Positions 9,314 to 17,260 of a stretch of 48,912 nt of DNA are shown here, piece after piece. The notes under the pieces are model-generated. The model searched no databases, was not told the DNA's origin, and saw nothing but the letters and a program-made list of their open reading frames with translations. How positions within the stretch are numbered: the first letter of the stretch is position 1; each line of letters starts with the position of its first letter. Origin of the DNA: Burkholderiaceae bacterium (GTDB lineage Bacteria > Pseudomonadota > Gammaproteobacteria > Burkholderiales > Burkholderiaceae_A); assembly GCA_023261135.1 (NCBI GenBank), contig JALRJP010000005.1, positions 1 through 48,912 of the forward strand, given 5' to 3'. Position numbers and translations under genes: made by a program.

Positions 9314-9658
9314 TTAGGTGCAAGGAAACTCGGTCGCGAGGGTCTCTCTGATAACACTGGCTGCATTAAAACGATGAATGTCGGGACGTGAAGTCAATTG
9401 CGCACGAACCAAGGTAACAACCTCATTCAGCTGAATCGCAGTTCTCACGCAGAGTCGCGGATCCTTGGCTAGGGTCAGCCCATCAAGAACACCCATAAGG
9501 TAGTGCTGCCCGGCCAGCTGCTCCTCGAGATGTTGCGACGTGAGCTTTAGAAATAAGTCACCTGCTGTAAGGAAACGAACAGATGAACTTGCCCAGCCGG
9601 CACTGGCCGGCAACAAGAAAAAAGGCAGAACAAAAATAAGGGAAGAAATCCTAACCAT
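9314..9658 (-). CDS. Small secreted protein, Rap1a/Tai-like
   Basis: A 114-residue product with a signal peptide (cleavage near GWASSS, about residue 24) and two cysteines in the mature part (RLCVR and the terminal FPCT). The layout, with GQHYLMGVLDGLT, then a Cys, QLNEVVTLVRAQL, and a terminal A-x-VIRETL-FPC, is that of Rap1a/Tai-type domains. These include periplasmic immunity proteins but also many of unknown role. It overlaps the cytochrome stop by one base (TAATG) and ends 19 bases before the TonB receptor. It is therefore probably an accessory of this unit rather than an immunity protein; that is inference. Confidence 0.65.
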   Translation of the reverse strand: MVRISSLIFVLPFFLLPASAGWASSSVRFLTAGDLFLKLTSQHLEEQLAGQHYLMGVLDGLTLAKDPRLCVRTAIQLNEVVTLVRAQLTSRPDIHRFNAASVIRETLATEFPCT

Positions 9659-10008
9659 TAAGGATTGGGTTCAACAGTGATTTTTATAGAGCTGTACCAA
9701 GCCGCTAGGTTGGCAATATCGTCATCCGTGAGCTGCTTGGCAATAACAGCCATAACCTCGTGAGCTCTTTTGCCACTGCGGTAATTTCTTAGTTGCTGCG
9801 CAAGATAATCAGGCACCTGGCCCGCAAGATGAGGGGCCGAAGGCATTGAAGCCAAGCCCATAGGTCCGTGGCAAACCGCACAGGCCATCATGGCCTTCTG
9901 GCGACCAAGATTAGCGTCTGCCGCCGATGCTGGGGCTGAAAAATATAGAACCGTAAGCAAGGCGAGAGCAAAAGCCTGCCTTAGAACACTTAAGGTAAAC
10001 CGAGTCAT
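9658..10008 (-). CDS. Class I c-type cytochrome, periplasmic
   Basis: The start is taken as ATG 10008 (MTRFTLS), with GGGA 6 bases upstream, rather than the track's TTG at 10020. The product is 116 residues: signal peptide to about ASAAD, one haem site CAVCHG (about residues 42-47), and a distal Met candidate in VMAVIAKQLTDDDI. It has the compact fold of cytochrome c4/c5-like modules. Context suggests it takes electrons from the quinoprotein dehydrogenase upstream. A TTGACA-like -35 lies at 10062-10057 on the minus strand, but its -10 is poor. Confidence 0.85.
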   Translation of the reverse strand: MTRFTLSVLRQAFALALLTVLYFSAPASAADANLGRQKAMMACAVCHGPMGLASMPSAPHLAGQVPDYLAQQLRNYRSGKRAHEVMAVIAKQLTDDDIANLAAWYSSIKITVEPNP

Positions 10009-10160
10009 CTGAGATCCCAAAAAACGATTTCAAAAGAATTTAGCTGAACGCAAACGTGTCAAGGTAACAGCATGCTAATTCCCATCCGGGGCAAAGAACA
10101 TGAAGCGTCGACTCCTTTGCAAATACCTTTCAACCGACGCTTACGAGCGCCTCCAAATAA

Positions 10161-10190
10161 AGAAGGCCAGCCACTGCTGGCTGGCCTTCT
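10161..10190 (-). terminator. Rho-independent terminator after the sugar dehydrogenase gene
   Basis: A perfect 12-base-pair inverted repeat, AGAAGGCCAGCC / GGCTGGCCTTCT, with a 6-base loop. On the minus strand it is followed by TTATTT. It lies 18 bases beyond the dehydrogenase stop, so the cytochrome-receptor genes need either read-through or their own promoter. Confidence 0.8.
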
Positions 10191-10207
10191 AGGCACCTGT
10201 GCTCAGC

Positions 10208-11488
10208 TTATTCCGAATAACTGATGCGATAGATCGCGCCCGCGTAATCGTCAGAGACAAGCATAGAACCGTCTTTCATAACAGCCACATCCACTGGCCG
10301 ACCACGATAGAGGCCCGTTTCCGAATCTAAAAAGCCGGAAGCAAAAACCTCCATTTTTCCAGCGGTGCCATCCGCCTTAATGGGCACGAACTGGACTTCA
10401 GCGCCACTTGGCTTGGTGCGATTCCAAGAGCCATGGGCTGCAACGAACACGCCGCCCTGATACTTAGAAGGAAACTTCTTGCCCGTATAGAAAGCCATTC
10501 CAAGCTGGGCCTGGTGAGCAGGGAATTCCACCTGAGGGAAGATGGCGCCCGCGGGTTCCTTCATGTCCTTGAGATCAGGCGCAGCCGGAGAACCAGCGAC
10601 TTTGAACTTCCCATTCCAATAGGGAAAGCCAAAATGTTGCCCAGCTTTCGTTGAGCGGTTCAGCTCACCGGGAGGAATATCATCGCCGAGCCCGTCAACC
10701 TGGTTATCCGTCCACCAAAGCGAGCCGTCCTTAGGATTGAAGTCCATGCCAACCGAGTTACGAGAACCCACAGCAAAGACCTCTCGCTTGCTGCCATCGA
10801 AGGCATTCATACGAACAATGCCGCCGATTCCAATTTTTTCGTAGCTGGCGATCTTATCTTTAGGTTGAACGTTATAAGGTTGACCTAGAGTCACATAAAG
10901 CATACCGTCGGGACCAATTCGGCAGGTCCGCGCACCGTGGTTAAAAGACTCTTCTTCAGCAGGAATTAAACCCCCTTTTGAAACAACCTCGATCACTGCA
11001 ACGTCCGGTCCCTCGTAGAAGAACTCGGCAGCAGGGAAATTCAACACTCTGTTGTGCTCAACAACCACCAAAAAACCGTCCTTCGTCCAGCAGACAGCGT
11101 TGGGATTGGTAAACTTGAGCGAGGGAGCAAAAGACTTCACCTCATCCGCCACACCGTCGCTGTTCCGATCGGTAACAGCCCAAACGGTCGTCTTGCGCGT
11201 TCCAACGAAAAGCATGTTAGTTGAAGGCGCAACTGCCATATGGCGGGCGTCAGGAACAATGGCAAAGAGCTCAATTTTAAAACCCGGGGGTAACTTGACC
11301 TTCTTCAGATTCTCCCGAATGGCGGCGGCATTCTTGCCCTCTTGAGGAACAGAAGGGATGTTGAGGTCTGTCGTAGCAACTTTCATCTGCTTAAGTGTTG
11401 CCAGGTTATCTGGGGCGGCAGATACCGGCCCCATCGACATTCCCGCGAGAACGGCGGCCGAAACCGCTGAGATTGCAATGCGATTCAT
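10208..11488 (-). CDS. PQQ-dependent sugar (sorbosone/aldose-type) dehydrogenase, periplasmic
   Basis: A 426-residue product: signal peptide cleaved near PVSAAP (about residue 25), then a six-bladed beta-propeller of the soluble quinoprotein glucose/sorbosone dehydrogenase family (COG2133). Visible marks are LPPGFKIELFA at the start of the propeller, FNHGARTCRIGPDGMLYVTLG (the His is the candidate catalytic base), RNSVGMDFNPKDGSLWWTDN, HFGFPY and GRPVDVAVMKDGSMLVSDD near the end. The family oxidises aldoses or sorbosone with PQQ and Ca2+; the substrate cannot be told. The start ATG has AAGGAGA 8 bases upstream. No PQQ synthesis gene is in the window. Confidence 0.88.
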   Translation of the reverse strand: MNRIAISAVSAAVLAGMSMGPVSAAPDNLATLKQMKVATTDLNIPSVPQEGKNAAAIRENLKKVKLPPGFKIELFAIVPDARHMAVAPSTNMLFVGTRKTTVWAVTDRNSDGVADEVKSFAPSLKFTNPNAVCWTKDGFLVVVEHNRVLNFPAAEFFYEGPDVAVIEVVSKGGLIPAEEESFNHGARTCRIGPDGMLYVTLGQPYNVQPKDKIASYEKIGIGGIVRMNAFDGSKREVFAVGSRNSVGMDFNPKDGSLWWTDNQVDGLGDDIPPGELNRSTKAGQHFGFPYWNGKFKVAGSPAAPDLKDMKEPAGAIFPQVEFPAHQAQLGMAFYTGKKFPSKYQGGVFVAAHGSWNRTKPSGAEVQFVPIKADGTAGKMEVFASGFLDSETGLYRGRPVDVAVMKDGSMLVSDDYAGAIYRISYSE

Positions 11489-11651
11489 AAAAAACGTCTC
11501 CTTGTAAATTTTTTCCAGCGCTCCTGAGTATCGGTAAGCCGAAATGTGGACACCACTAGCTGAGGCCGCGCAAGCAGAAGGATACGGATTTTTTAGCTAG
11601 ACAGGCTTAGCGTTTACCCACCCCTGAAAGGGCCATAATGAGGCTCTGCCT

Positions 11652-13166
11652 ATGAAAGAAATCGAAATCTGCCTTGGGCTTATAGCCAAGACCCCCCTGA
11701 ACGCTCGCCTTCTTTCGGGCTGGCCGGCCCTAAGCGGCCTGCGGCCACGCCGCCAGCTTCTCGTTGCCCACTATTTCGACACAAGCGCGGGACTTCTCGC
11801 GCGCCACCGCATGGGTCTTCGACTTCGGCGTGAGTCAGGCCGTTGGGTGCAGACCTTTAAGGCCGAAGTCAGCGGGCTTGAGCGGGTTGAACTCAACCAT
11901 CGCCTAAGCCAGCGTCAGGCGAGCCCGCCGCCGGCCCTATCTGCCGAAGGACTGCCCCGTAAAGATCAGTTGCTAGCCATGGGGCTGCGCCGCGGCGATA
12001 TCGCTGCGATTCTTGATCTGCAAACGCTTCGCGAGCAGTTTCAAGTCGAGGTCAGGCGTCAGACCTGGGCAGTGACATGGGGGCAGAGTCAGCTTGAACT
12101 GGCCTTTGACCAGGGCCTGCTACGAGCCAACAGCCAAGATCGGGCATTCACTGAGCTGGAACTTGAACTTAGCGCAGGGCAGGTGCGCGATCTTTTTGAA
12201 GCCACCCAGTCTTTATCTGCACACCTCGAAGGTCTTGGTCTTGAGGCATTCTTTGAAACACGATCAAAGGCAGAACGCGGCTTTCAGTTCGCAGCCCTTC
12301 AGAACGCAGAGGGCAGACACCCCAGAGCGGCTGCCCTTGCAAAAAGCCGTGCTAAAGAAAGAAGCCAAGACACGGGCTCTACCAAGACGAGCCCAATACT
12401 TAGCCTGCACCTTCAGAACGCGGCGTATCGGCTTAGCAAGGAAGTAATCGAGGTTCTTGAGACCCAAGAGCCCGAGGGGCCGCATCAGGCGCGAGTGGCC
12501 TTACGGCAAATTCGAACGCTACTTAAGTTACTGATTAACGCAGGGCTTATTGACCCAAGCGTGCGGCTCGAAGAAAAGGCTTCGGAACTTGCCGATGCCT
12601 TGGGTGAGCTGCGTGACCTTGATGTTGCCGAAGAAAAGCTGCTTCGACTGCTTGAGAGGCATTTGGGCTTTGATGCCTCGGTGACTGCGGCGGCCGTTGC
12701 CATTTCTGAGCAGCTTCAACAAACCCGAAGCACCTTGCGTCAAAGGCTTTTAACACATGACTGCCGGCAGTTTGTTCTGGATGTCCTTGCCTTTGCCAAT
12801 ACGCTCAAAGACCATGTCGGACTGCCCGAGGCACAGGTCTTCGCGAACGAACAGGCCACCCGGTTTCGCCGGCGCGTGAAAAAAAGAGCCAAGCTCGAGC
12901 CAACCGAAGAGAACCTTCACCGGCTGCGGTTAAGCCATAAGGCCTTGCGTTACGCCAGCCCAGTTTTACTGGCGCTTGGGGCTGACAACACCCTTGCAGA
13001 AGAAGCCCGAAAAGCAGCTAAAGCGCAGGATCGCCTAGGCAACGACCATGATCGTGCAGTCATGCTAACGACCCTTCAGAAGGCGCTAAGCCGGCAGACA
13101 CTGCCAGTGCATCACCAGGATCGCTTTCTTGCCCTAGCCCAAGGGCTTCTGGTTGGGATGAAATAA
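11652..13166 (+). CDS. CYTH-CHAD domain protein
   Basis: A 504-residue protein. An N-terminal CYTH (triphosphate tunnel) domain (about 1-205) carries YFDT and LRLRRESGRWVQTFK. A C-terminal CHAD domain (about 255-495) of helical repeats has the conserved basic helices HQARVALRQIRTLLKLL and HRLRLSHKALRY, which bind polyphosphate. The CYTH signature ExExK reads EIEIC here, so the lysine that contacts phosphate is replaced by Cys and activity may be lost. It lies 19 bases upstream of a polyphosphate kinase 2 gene, which supports a polyphosphate role. GAGG is present 8 bases before the ATG. Confidence 0.9.
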   Translation: MKEIEICLGLIAKTPLNARLLSGWPALSGLRPRRQLLVAHYFDTSAGLLARHRMGLRLRRESGRWVQTFKAEVSGLERVELNHRLSQRQASPPPALSAEGLPRKDQLLAMGLRRGDIAAILDLQTLREQFQVEVRRQTWAVTWGQSQLELAFDQGLLRANSQDRAFTELELELSAGQVRDLFEATQSLSAHLEGLGLEAFFETRSKAERGFQFAALQNAEGRHPRAAALAKSRAKERSQDTGSTKTSPILSLHLQNAAYRLSKEVIEVLETQEPEGPHQARVALRQIRTLLKLLINAGLIDPSVRLEEKASELADALGELRDLDVAEEKLLRLLERHLGFDASVTAAAVAISEQLQQTRSTLRQRLLTHDCRQFVLDVLAFANTLKDHVGLPEAQVFANEQATRFRRRVKKRAKLEPTEENLHRLRLSHKALRYASPVLLALGADNTLAEEARKAAKAQDRLGNDHDRAVMLTTLQKALSRQTLPVHHQDRFLALAQGLLVGMK

Positions 13167-13185
13167 CGACATACAAGGAGAGACC

Positions 13186-14010
13186 ATGACTGAACTGCCC
13201 AAAAAAGTCTATGAGAAAGAACTGCTCCGACTTCAGATTGAACTGGTTAAGCTTCAAGAATGGGTCGTCGCGACTGGGGCAAGACTTGTTGTTATTTTTG
13301 AAGGACGCGATGCAGCGGGTAAAGGTGGTGCAATTAAACGCATCACCGAGGCTCTTAACCCTCGGGTCTGTCGCGTGGCAGCCCTGCCCAAGCCCAATGA
13401 ACGCGAGCGTGGCCAGTGGTATTTTCAGCGTTATGTGCATCACCTGCCCAGCCACGGCGAGATCGTTTTATTCGACAGGTCCTGGTACAACCGTGCCGGC
13501 GTAGAACGCGTTCTTGGCTTTTGCAGCCCTGACGAGCTGCACACCTTTCTAATGGGCTGCCCCTCGTTTGAGCGGTTACTTGTGGCAGAGGGTATTCAGT
13601 TGGTGAAGTACTGGTTCTCTGTGAGCCAGGACGAACAAGAAAAGCGTTTTCAAGAGCGCGCATCTAACCCATTAAAAACATGGAAGCTCAGCCCCATCGA
13701 CATTGAGTCGCGCAAGTACTGGGATGCCTATTCCCAAGCCAAAGACGACATGATGCAGGCCACCGATATTCCGGAAGCGCCCTGGTATGTTGTTGAGGCC
13801 GACGAAAAGCACAAGGCAAGATTGAACTGCATTCAGCATCTGCTCAGTCTTGTGCCCTATGAGCCGGTGCGCAAAGAATCCATCAAGCTTCCTGCAATCA
13901 AACTTAACAAATTAAAAAGCAAAAAGGCCTCAAGTCATACGAAGAAAACTCTTGACCGCCCTCCAAAAATTGCCCAACGCCTAGTGCCCGACTACATAGC
14001 GGCGCTCTAA
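13186..14010 (+). CDS. ppk2: Polyphosphate kinase 2 (first copy)
   Basis: A 274-residue PPK2-family kinase that transfers phosphate between polyphosphate and nucleotides. Walker A is FEGRDAAGKGG (about 44-54), Walker B is LFDRSWYNRAGVE (about 96-108), and the lid region is KYWFSVSQDEQEKRF followed by PLKTWKLSP. The pattern fits single-domain class I proteins, but which nucleotide is favoured cannot be read from sequence alone. The start ATG has AAGGAGA 5-6 bases upstream. It forms an operon with the CHAD gene. A clear paralogue is at 19276-20196. Confidence 0.93.
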   Translation: MTELPKKVYEKELLRLQIELVKLQEWVVATGARLVVIFEGRDAAGKGGAIKRITEALNPRVCRVAALPKPNERERGQWYFQRYVHHLPSHGEIVLFDRSWYNRAGVERVLGFCSPDELHTFLMGCPSFERLLVAEGIQLVKYWFSVSQDEQEKRFQERASNPLKTWKLSPIDIESRKYWDAYSQAKDDMMQATDIPEAPWYVVEADEKHKARLNCIQHLLSLVPYEPVRKESIKLPAIKLNKLKSKKASSHTKKTLDRPPKIAQRLVPDYIAAL

Positions 14011-14043
14011 CTTCAGGCCACCCCATAAGATTGCTCTCGTTTA

Positions 14044-14709
14044 ATGACTCAACCGAACTGGCTTCATCAGACGGCGCAAGCCATTTTTGAAATGGCGGGC
14101 CTGTTGGTTCGCATGCTTGCGGGTGGCAGTCACAACGAACAACCCCAAAGGCCTGCCATTGAACGGGCTATTGCAGAGCGCTGTCTGCCCGTGCTGCCTG
14201 GCTTTCTTTTGTTGTCCAGTCTGCTAAGCCTTGTCATCATTCGTATCGTGACGGTCACCGCCCAAAGCTATGGCTTGTCAGAGTTCGCCCTGGAGGTGCT
14301 GGTTCGTACACTGGTTCTAGAGCTTCTGCCGCTCTACTCCGCCATTTTCGTTGCCCTGCGCGTGAGCCTTCCAAATCGCAAAGCGCATACCGACCTTGCC
14401 CAGGCCTGGGCAGGACTTCTTGCGAGCCTCTTATTTACCAGCCTTGCCAGCATTCTGGCGGCAACACTTGCCTATGTCATGGTCTATGGCTTCTCGCCGT
14501 GGGGCCTTACAAGTTACATTGGCGCCATAGGAAAGATATTCACGCCGGCCATGTCTTTTATCTTCCTTTTAAAGACACTGGCCTTTAGCCTTGCAGTGGC
14601 GCTTTTGCCCGCTGGACTTGCTCGGGCCAACGAACTTCAGGCCTTCACTCGCCTGGTGGCGCTTTTGCTACTGGTTGAAGTTGTTTCGCTGATTGGAAAT
14701 TACGCATGA
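14044..14709 (+). CDS. MlaE-like ABC transporter permease of an MCE system
   Basis: A 221-residue inner-membrane protein with about five hydrophobic segments (roughly 55-75, 90-105, 125-150, 160-180 and 195-215). Its position directly before an MCE-domain gene (ATGA overlap), plus the LPGFLLLSSLLSLVIIRIVTVTA and RTLVLELLPLYSAIFVALRVS segments, indicate the MlaE/YrbE permease family. It is shorter and more diverged than typical MlaE (about 260 residues). No ATPase gene is next to it. Expected role: lipid movement between inner and outer membrane. Confidence 0.75.
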   Translation: MTQPNWLHQTAQAIFEMAGLLVRMLAGGSHNEQPQRPAIERAIAERCLPVLPGFLLLSSLLSLVIIRIVTVTAQSYGLSEFALEVLVRTLVLELLPLYSAIFVALRVSLPNRKAHTDLAQAWAGLLASLLFTSLASILAATLAYVMVYGFSPWGLTSYIGAIGKIFTPAMSFIFLLKTLAFSLAVALLPAGLARANELQAFTRLVALLLLVEVVSLIGNYA

Positions 14710-15653
14710 CAACCTTAACCGACGAACAGGTAGGCCGCAGGGCCAAGTCAGTTATGGTGGTAACGGCGCTTTTACTTGTGGGCTCGATTGCCTTCATTTT
14801 GTATGCAAGGGGGTTTTTTGAGTCAAGCCAACGGCTCACCCTGATTACCGAAGACTCCGAAGGGGCTACCGTGGGCATGAGTCTTACCTTTGCAGGGTTT
14901 CAGCTCGGGCGGGTGACACGTATTCGCCTTGGGGAAGATGGCAATGCTCACATCGAAGTTGATATTCCGCAGTCTGAGGCCCACTGGCTAAAAACAAGCA
15001 GTGTCTTTACGCTTGAACGCAATCTGCTGGGAGGAACGCGGCTTAAAGCCTTCTCGGGTATTCTCGATGACCCTGTGCTTCCAGATGGGGCCGTTCGTCC
15101 TTTGCTACGGGGCGATGCCACAGCAGACATTCCCAAAGTAGCCGGAACCGCCCGCGAGTTGCTTGAGAACCTTCAAGACCTAACGGGTAGCGACTCGCCG
15201 CTGGTGCGAAGCCTTCAAGCCCTTGAGGTCGCAAGCCAAAGACTCGCAAGCGACCGTGGTGCGTTGGCCTTGCTCATGGGCAATCTTGAAGGCGCCGATC
15301 ATCTTCAAGAGGCCATTGGCGACCTTCAACAGCTTATTGCCGCCACCAACCAAAAGGTTCTTGGCGTAAGCCCCAGCCCAGAAGGCTCGCCCAGCACGCT
15401 TGAGTCAATGAGCCAGACTTTGCAAGCCACCGAGGCTACTCTGCGTAAAGCCCAAGAAAGCCTTATCAAACTCGACGCCGTGCTCGAGGACACCAAAGCC
15501 ATTACTCAAAACGCGCGCACTGCAAGCCAAGACTTGGAGCAACTTCGTTACGAGGTTGAAACGAGCCTTCGAACGGCCGACAGCCTAATGCGTGACATTC
15601 AGAGGGTCTGGCCACTCTCGCAAGACCCGGAGAAAGGGCTAGCACTCCCATGA
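14706..15653 (+). CDS. MCE-domain (MlaD-like) lipid-transfer protein
   Basis: A 315-residue product: one N-terminal membrane helix (about 17-36), a single MCE domain (about 42-125, with the core ATVGMSLTFAGFQLGRVTRI), then a long helical region (about 150-310) with coiled-coil heptads as in periplasm-spanning MCE proteins. MCE proteins form hexamers that carry phospholipids. Four-base overlaps on both sides (ATGA) place it in one transcript with the permease and the following lipoprotein. Confidence 0.87.
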   Translation: MTTLTDEQVGRRAKSVMVVTALLLVGSIAFILYARGFFESSQRLTLITEDSEGATVGMSLTFAGFQLGRVTRIRLGEDGNAHIEVDIPQSEAHWLKTSSVFTLERNLLGGTRLKAFSGILDDPVLPDGAVRPLLRGDATADIPKVAGTARELLENLQDLTGSDSPLVRSLQALEVASQRLASDRGALALLMGNLEGADHLQEAIGDLQQLIAATNQKVLGVSPSPEGSPSTLESMSQTLQATEATLRKAQESLIKLDAVLEDTKAITQNARTASQDLEQLRYEVETSLRTADSLMRDIQRVWPLSQDPEKGLALP

Positions 15654-16405
15654 CACCAAGGCGTTCATTCACGACGGCCTGGGCCGTTGGCCTTACCTTT
15701 GCAGCAAGCCTTGGACTGGCAGGCTGTGCAAGCTCACCCAGCCCACCCGGCTTTTTATCTGCAGCCCAAACCGCCATGGCCCGCGGCAGCCAGGCCTACC
15801 TTGAGGGCGATTCGCGCCGCTCTACCATTGAGTACCAACGGGCTGTTCAGCTCCTAAGCCAGACCGGCCGCGCCGACCTCATTGCTAAAGCCATTCTTAC
15901 AGAGTGCGCAGCCAAAGTCACAGGCCTTGACTTCGAGCCCTGCGCGGGCTTCACCAGTCTTAATCAAGATGCAACCCCATCCGACCGTGCCTATGCACGC
16001 CTGCTTAATGGTGAACTTCAAACGAAGGACGTTGCCAGCCTTCCCGAAAGCCATCGTCGAATTGGTCTTGCCATTGTGCAACTGCAGTCTCTTAAAAGGA
16101 CCGCAAAGGCCGAGGAAGCGTTCCTAGCAGCCATTCTCACCGAAGGACTCGCAGCCGCTGAGTCACAGCAGGGACCTTTCTCCCAGTTGCTCGCCCTTGC
16201 ACTTTTGCGCCGCTACGGCTGGCCCGATGGCCTGCTCTGGCCCTCGGCTCTGAACAAGGCCGAGCGGCAAGGGTGGCGCCGACCGCTGCTAGCCTGGATC
16301 GAAGTTGGTGTGCAAGAAAAAAGCCGCTCGGGCGATGTCATCACCCGTGAGCGGCTTTTAAGGCAGCGCCAACGAATTTTGGAATCGAGTTCCCGAGTTC
16401 GCTAG
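15650..16405 (+). CDS. Lipoprotein of the MCE operon, TPR-like
   Basis: A 251-residue product with the lipobox LGLAGC (Cys 26), so it is membrane-anchored. The mature part is Ala/Leu-rich and helical; AQTAMARGSQAYLEGDSRRSTIEYQRAVQLL (two short quotes of a TPR-like start) suggests one or two TPR helices. It is not of the usual PqiC/ABC-auxiliary lipoprotein type that I recognise. Its ATG overlaps the MCE gene. The last 90 bases also encode, on the other strand, a strong terminator for the phasin gene. Confidence 0.7.
   Translation: MTPRRSFTTAWAVGLTFAASLGLAGCASSPSPPGFLSAAQTAMARGSQAYLEGDSRRSTIEYQRAVQLLSQTGRADLIAKAILTECAAKVTGLDFEPCAGFTSLNQDATPSDRAYARLLNGELQTKDVASLPESHRRIGLAIVQLQSLKRTAKAEEAFLAAILTEGLAAAESQQGPFSQLLALALLRRYGWPDGLLWPSALNKAERQGWRRPLLAWIEVGVQEKSRSGDVITRERLLRQRQRILESSSRVR
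16317..16360 (-). terminator. Rho-independent terminator of the phasin gene, inside the convergent lipoprotein CDS
   Basis: On the minus strand an 11-base-pair stem AAAAGCCGCTC / GAGCGGCTTTT encloses a further GGG/CCC and GAT/ATC pairing and is followed by TTTTTTCTTG. It lies about 66 bases past the phasin stop, within the coding sequence of the gene at 15650-16405. In the plus direction the trailing T-run is short (TTTTA). Confidence 0.8.
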
Positions 16406-16425
16406 CCTAACTGGCTTTTAACCAA

Positions 16426-16992
16426 TTACTCGGCGCGCTTGCGACCTTTGGGGGCGGGCGAAACAACCGACTCACCGGCCTTGGTTACAGCCTCAACATT
16501 GGCTTCAACCATTTCAACAACTTGCTTAGACGCCTTGTTCATGGCTTCGTAGGCGGTGTTGGTTGCGCTGAAAGCCGACTTCATCAGGGCAATGACGCCT
16601 TCCGTACCTGCGGGTGCAGTCTTGGAGAGCTCATTAATCATGCCAGCCATGGACTTGTTCAGATCAGCAACCTGCTTTTCAGCAAGGCGAGCAACTTCAG
16701 AAGCGGTCTCGGCATTAATAGCGTAGGCTTGACGGGCATAGCCGGTGGCCTTCGCGGCGGCGGGCTGGGCAGCACCCTGGGCAACGCCATAAAGCTCTTG
16801 GGCATCCTTCACGCCAAGCATCTGGCTGGAAGCCTCGGCAGCGTCGGCCAAAGAGACACGGGCAGTCTTCAGGTTGAGGTCAATCTGCTTTTCCATGGCG
16901 TCAAAAGAGGTTGCAGCCAGTTGAGCCATGGCGGCATTTGCATTCTTAATTGCAGAGAGAAAGTGCTCGGGGGTAACAATGGACTGATTCAT
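16426..16992 (-). CDS. phaP: Phasin family protein
   Basis: A 188-residue, helical, Ala-rich protein of the polyhydroxyalkanoate granule-associated (PhaP) family. The N-terminal pattern TPEHFLSAIKNANAAMAQLAATSFDAMEKQIDLNL (in pieces), followed by LADAAEASSQMLGVKD and repeated amphipathic helices, is typical of betaproteobacterial phasins. A basic tail, PKGRKRAE, ends it. It coats PHA granules in the cytoplasm and limits their size. AAGGAG lies 7 bases before the ATG. Its own promoter and terminator are visible, so it is monocistronic and probably strongly expressed. Confidence 0.92.
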   Translation of the reverse strand: MNQSIVTPEHFLSAIKNANAAMAQLAATSFDAMEKQIDLNLKTARVSLADAAEASSQMLGVKDAQELYGVAQGAAQPAAAKATGYARQAYAINAETASEVARLAEKQVADLNKSMAGMINELSKTAPAGTEGVIALMKSAFSATNTAYEAMNKASKQVVEMVEANVEAVTKAGESVVSPAPKGRKRAE

Positions 16993-17134
16993 GGTGAAGC
17001 TCCTTAAAAAGAGTTAGTTAAAAGACTTCCTGCATCTGGGATTACGTCCTAGGAATTTCTACAAAAGCCAAAAATGACGCATCACAGCAGAAGGACGGGC
17101 CTTATATAAAGCGCTTAGCGCATCCTTTTCACGA

Positions 17135-17164
17135 ATTATATGGTGCGACGCACAAAAATTACAA
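17135..17164 (-). promoter_or_regulatory. Phasin promoter with a palindrome between -35 and -10
   Basis: On the minus strand TTGTAA (17164-17159), an 18-base spacer and a perfect TATAAT (17140-17135) lie about 140 bases upstream of the phasin start. The spacer contains GTGCG-A-CGCAC (17143-17153), a 5+5 inverted repeat placed where a repressor would block RNA polymerase. A PhaR-type repressor is the natural candidate; that link is inference. Confidence 0.6.
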
Positions 17165-17260
17165 GGCCTTGCAACCCAAAAAAATCTAGAAAAAGGTCAG
17201 ACTTTCTTTACTGAGGATCAAACTATGTCAGAAAGCCTGACATATAGGGCGATATGCCGA

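Noticed and set aside
10034-10062. TTGACA box upstream of the cytochrome gene (minus strand)
   Set aside because: The -35 is perfect but every -10 at a proper distance is poor, so it is only mentioned in the gene entry.
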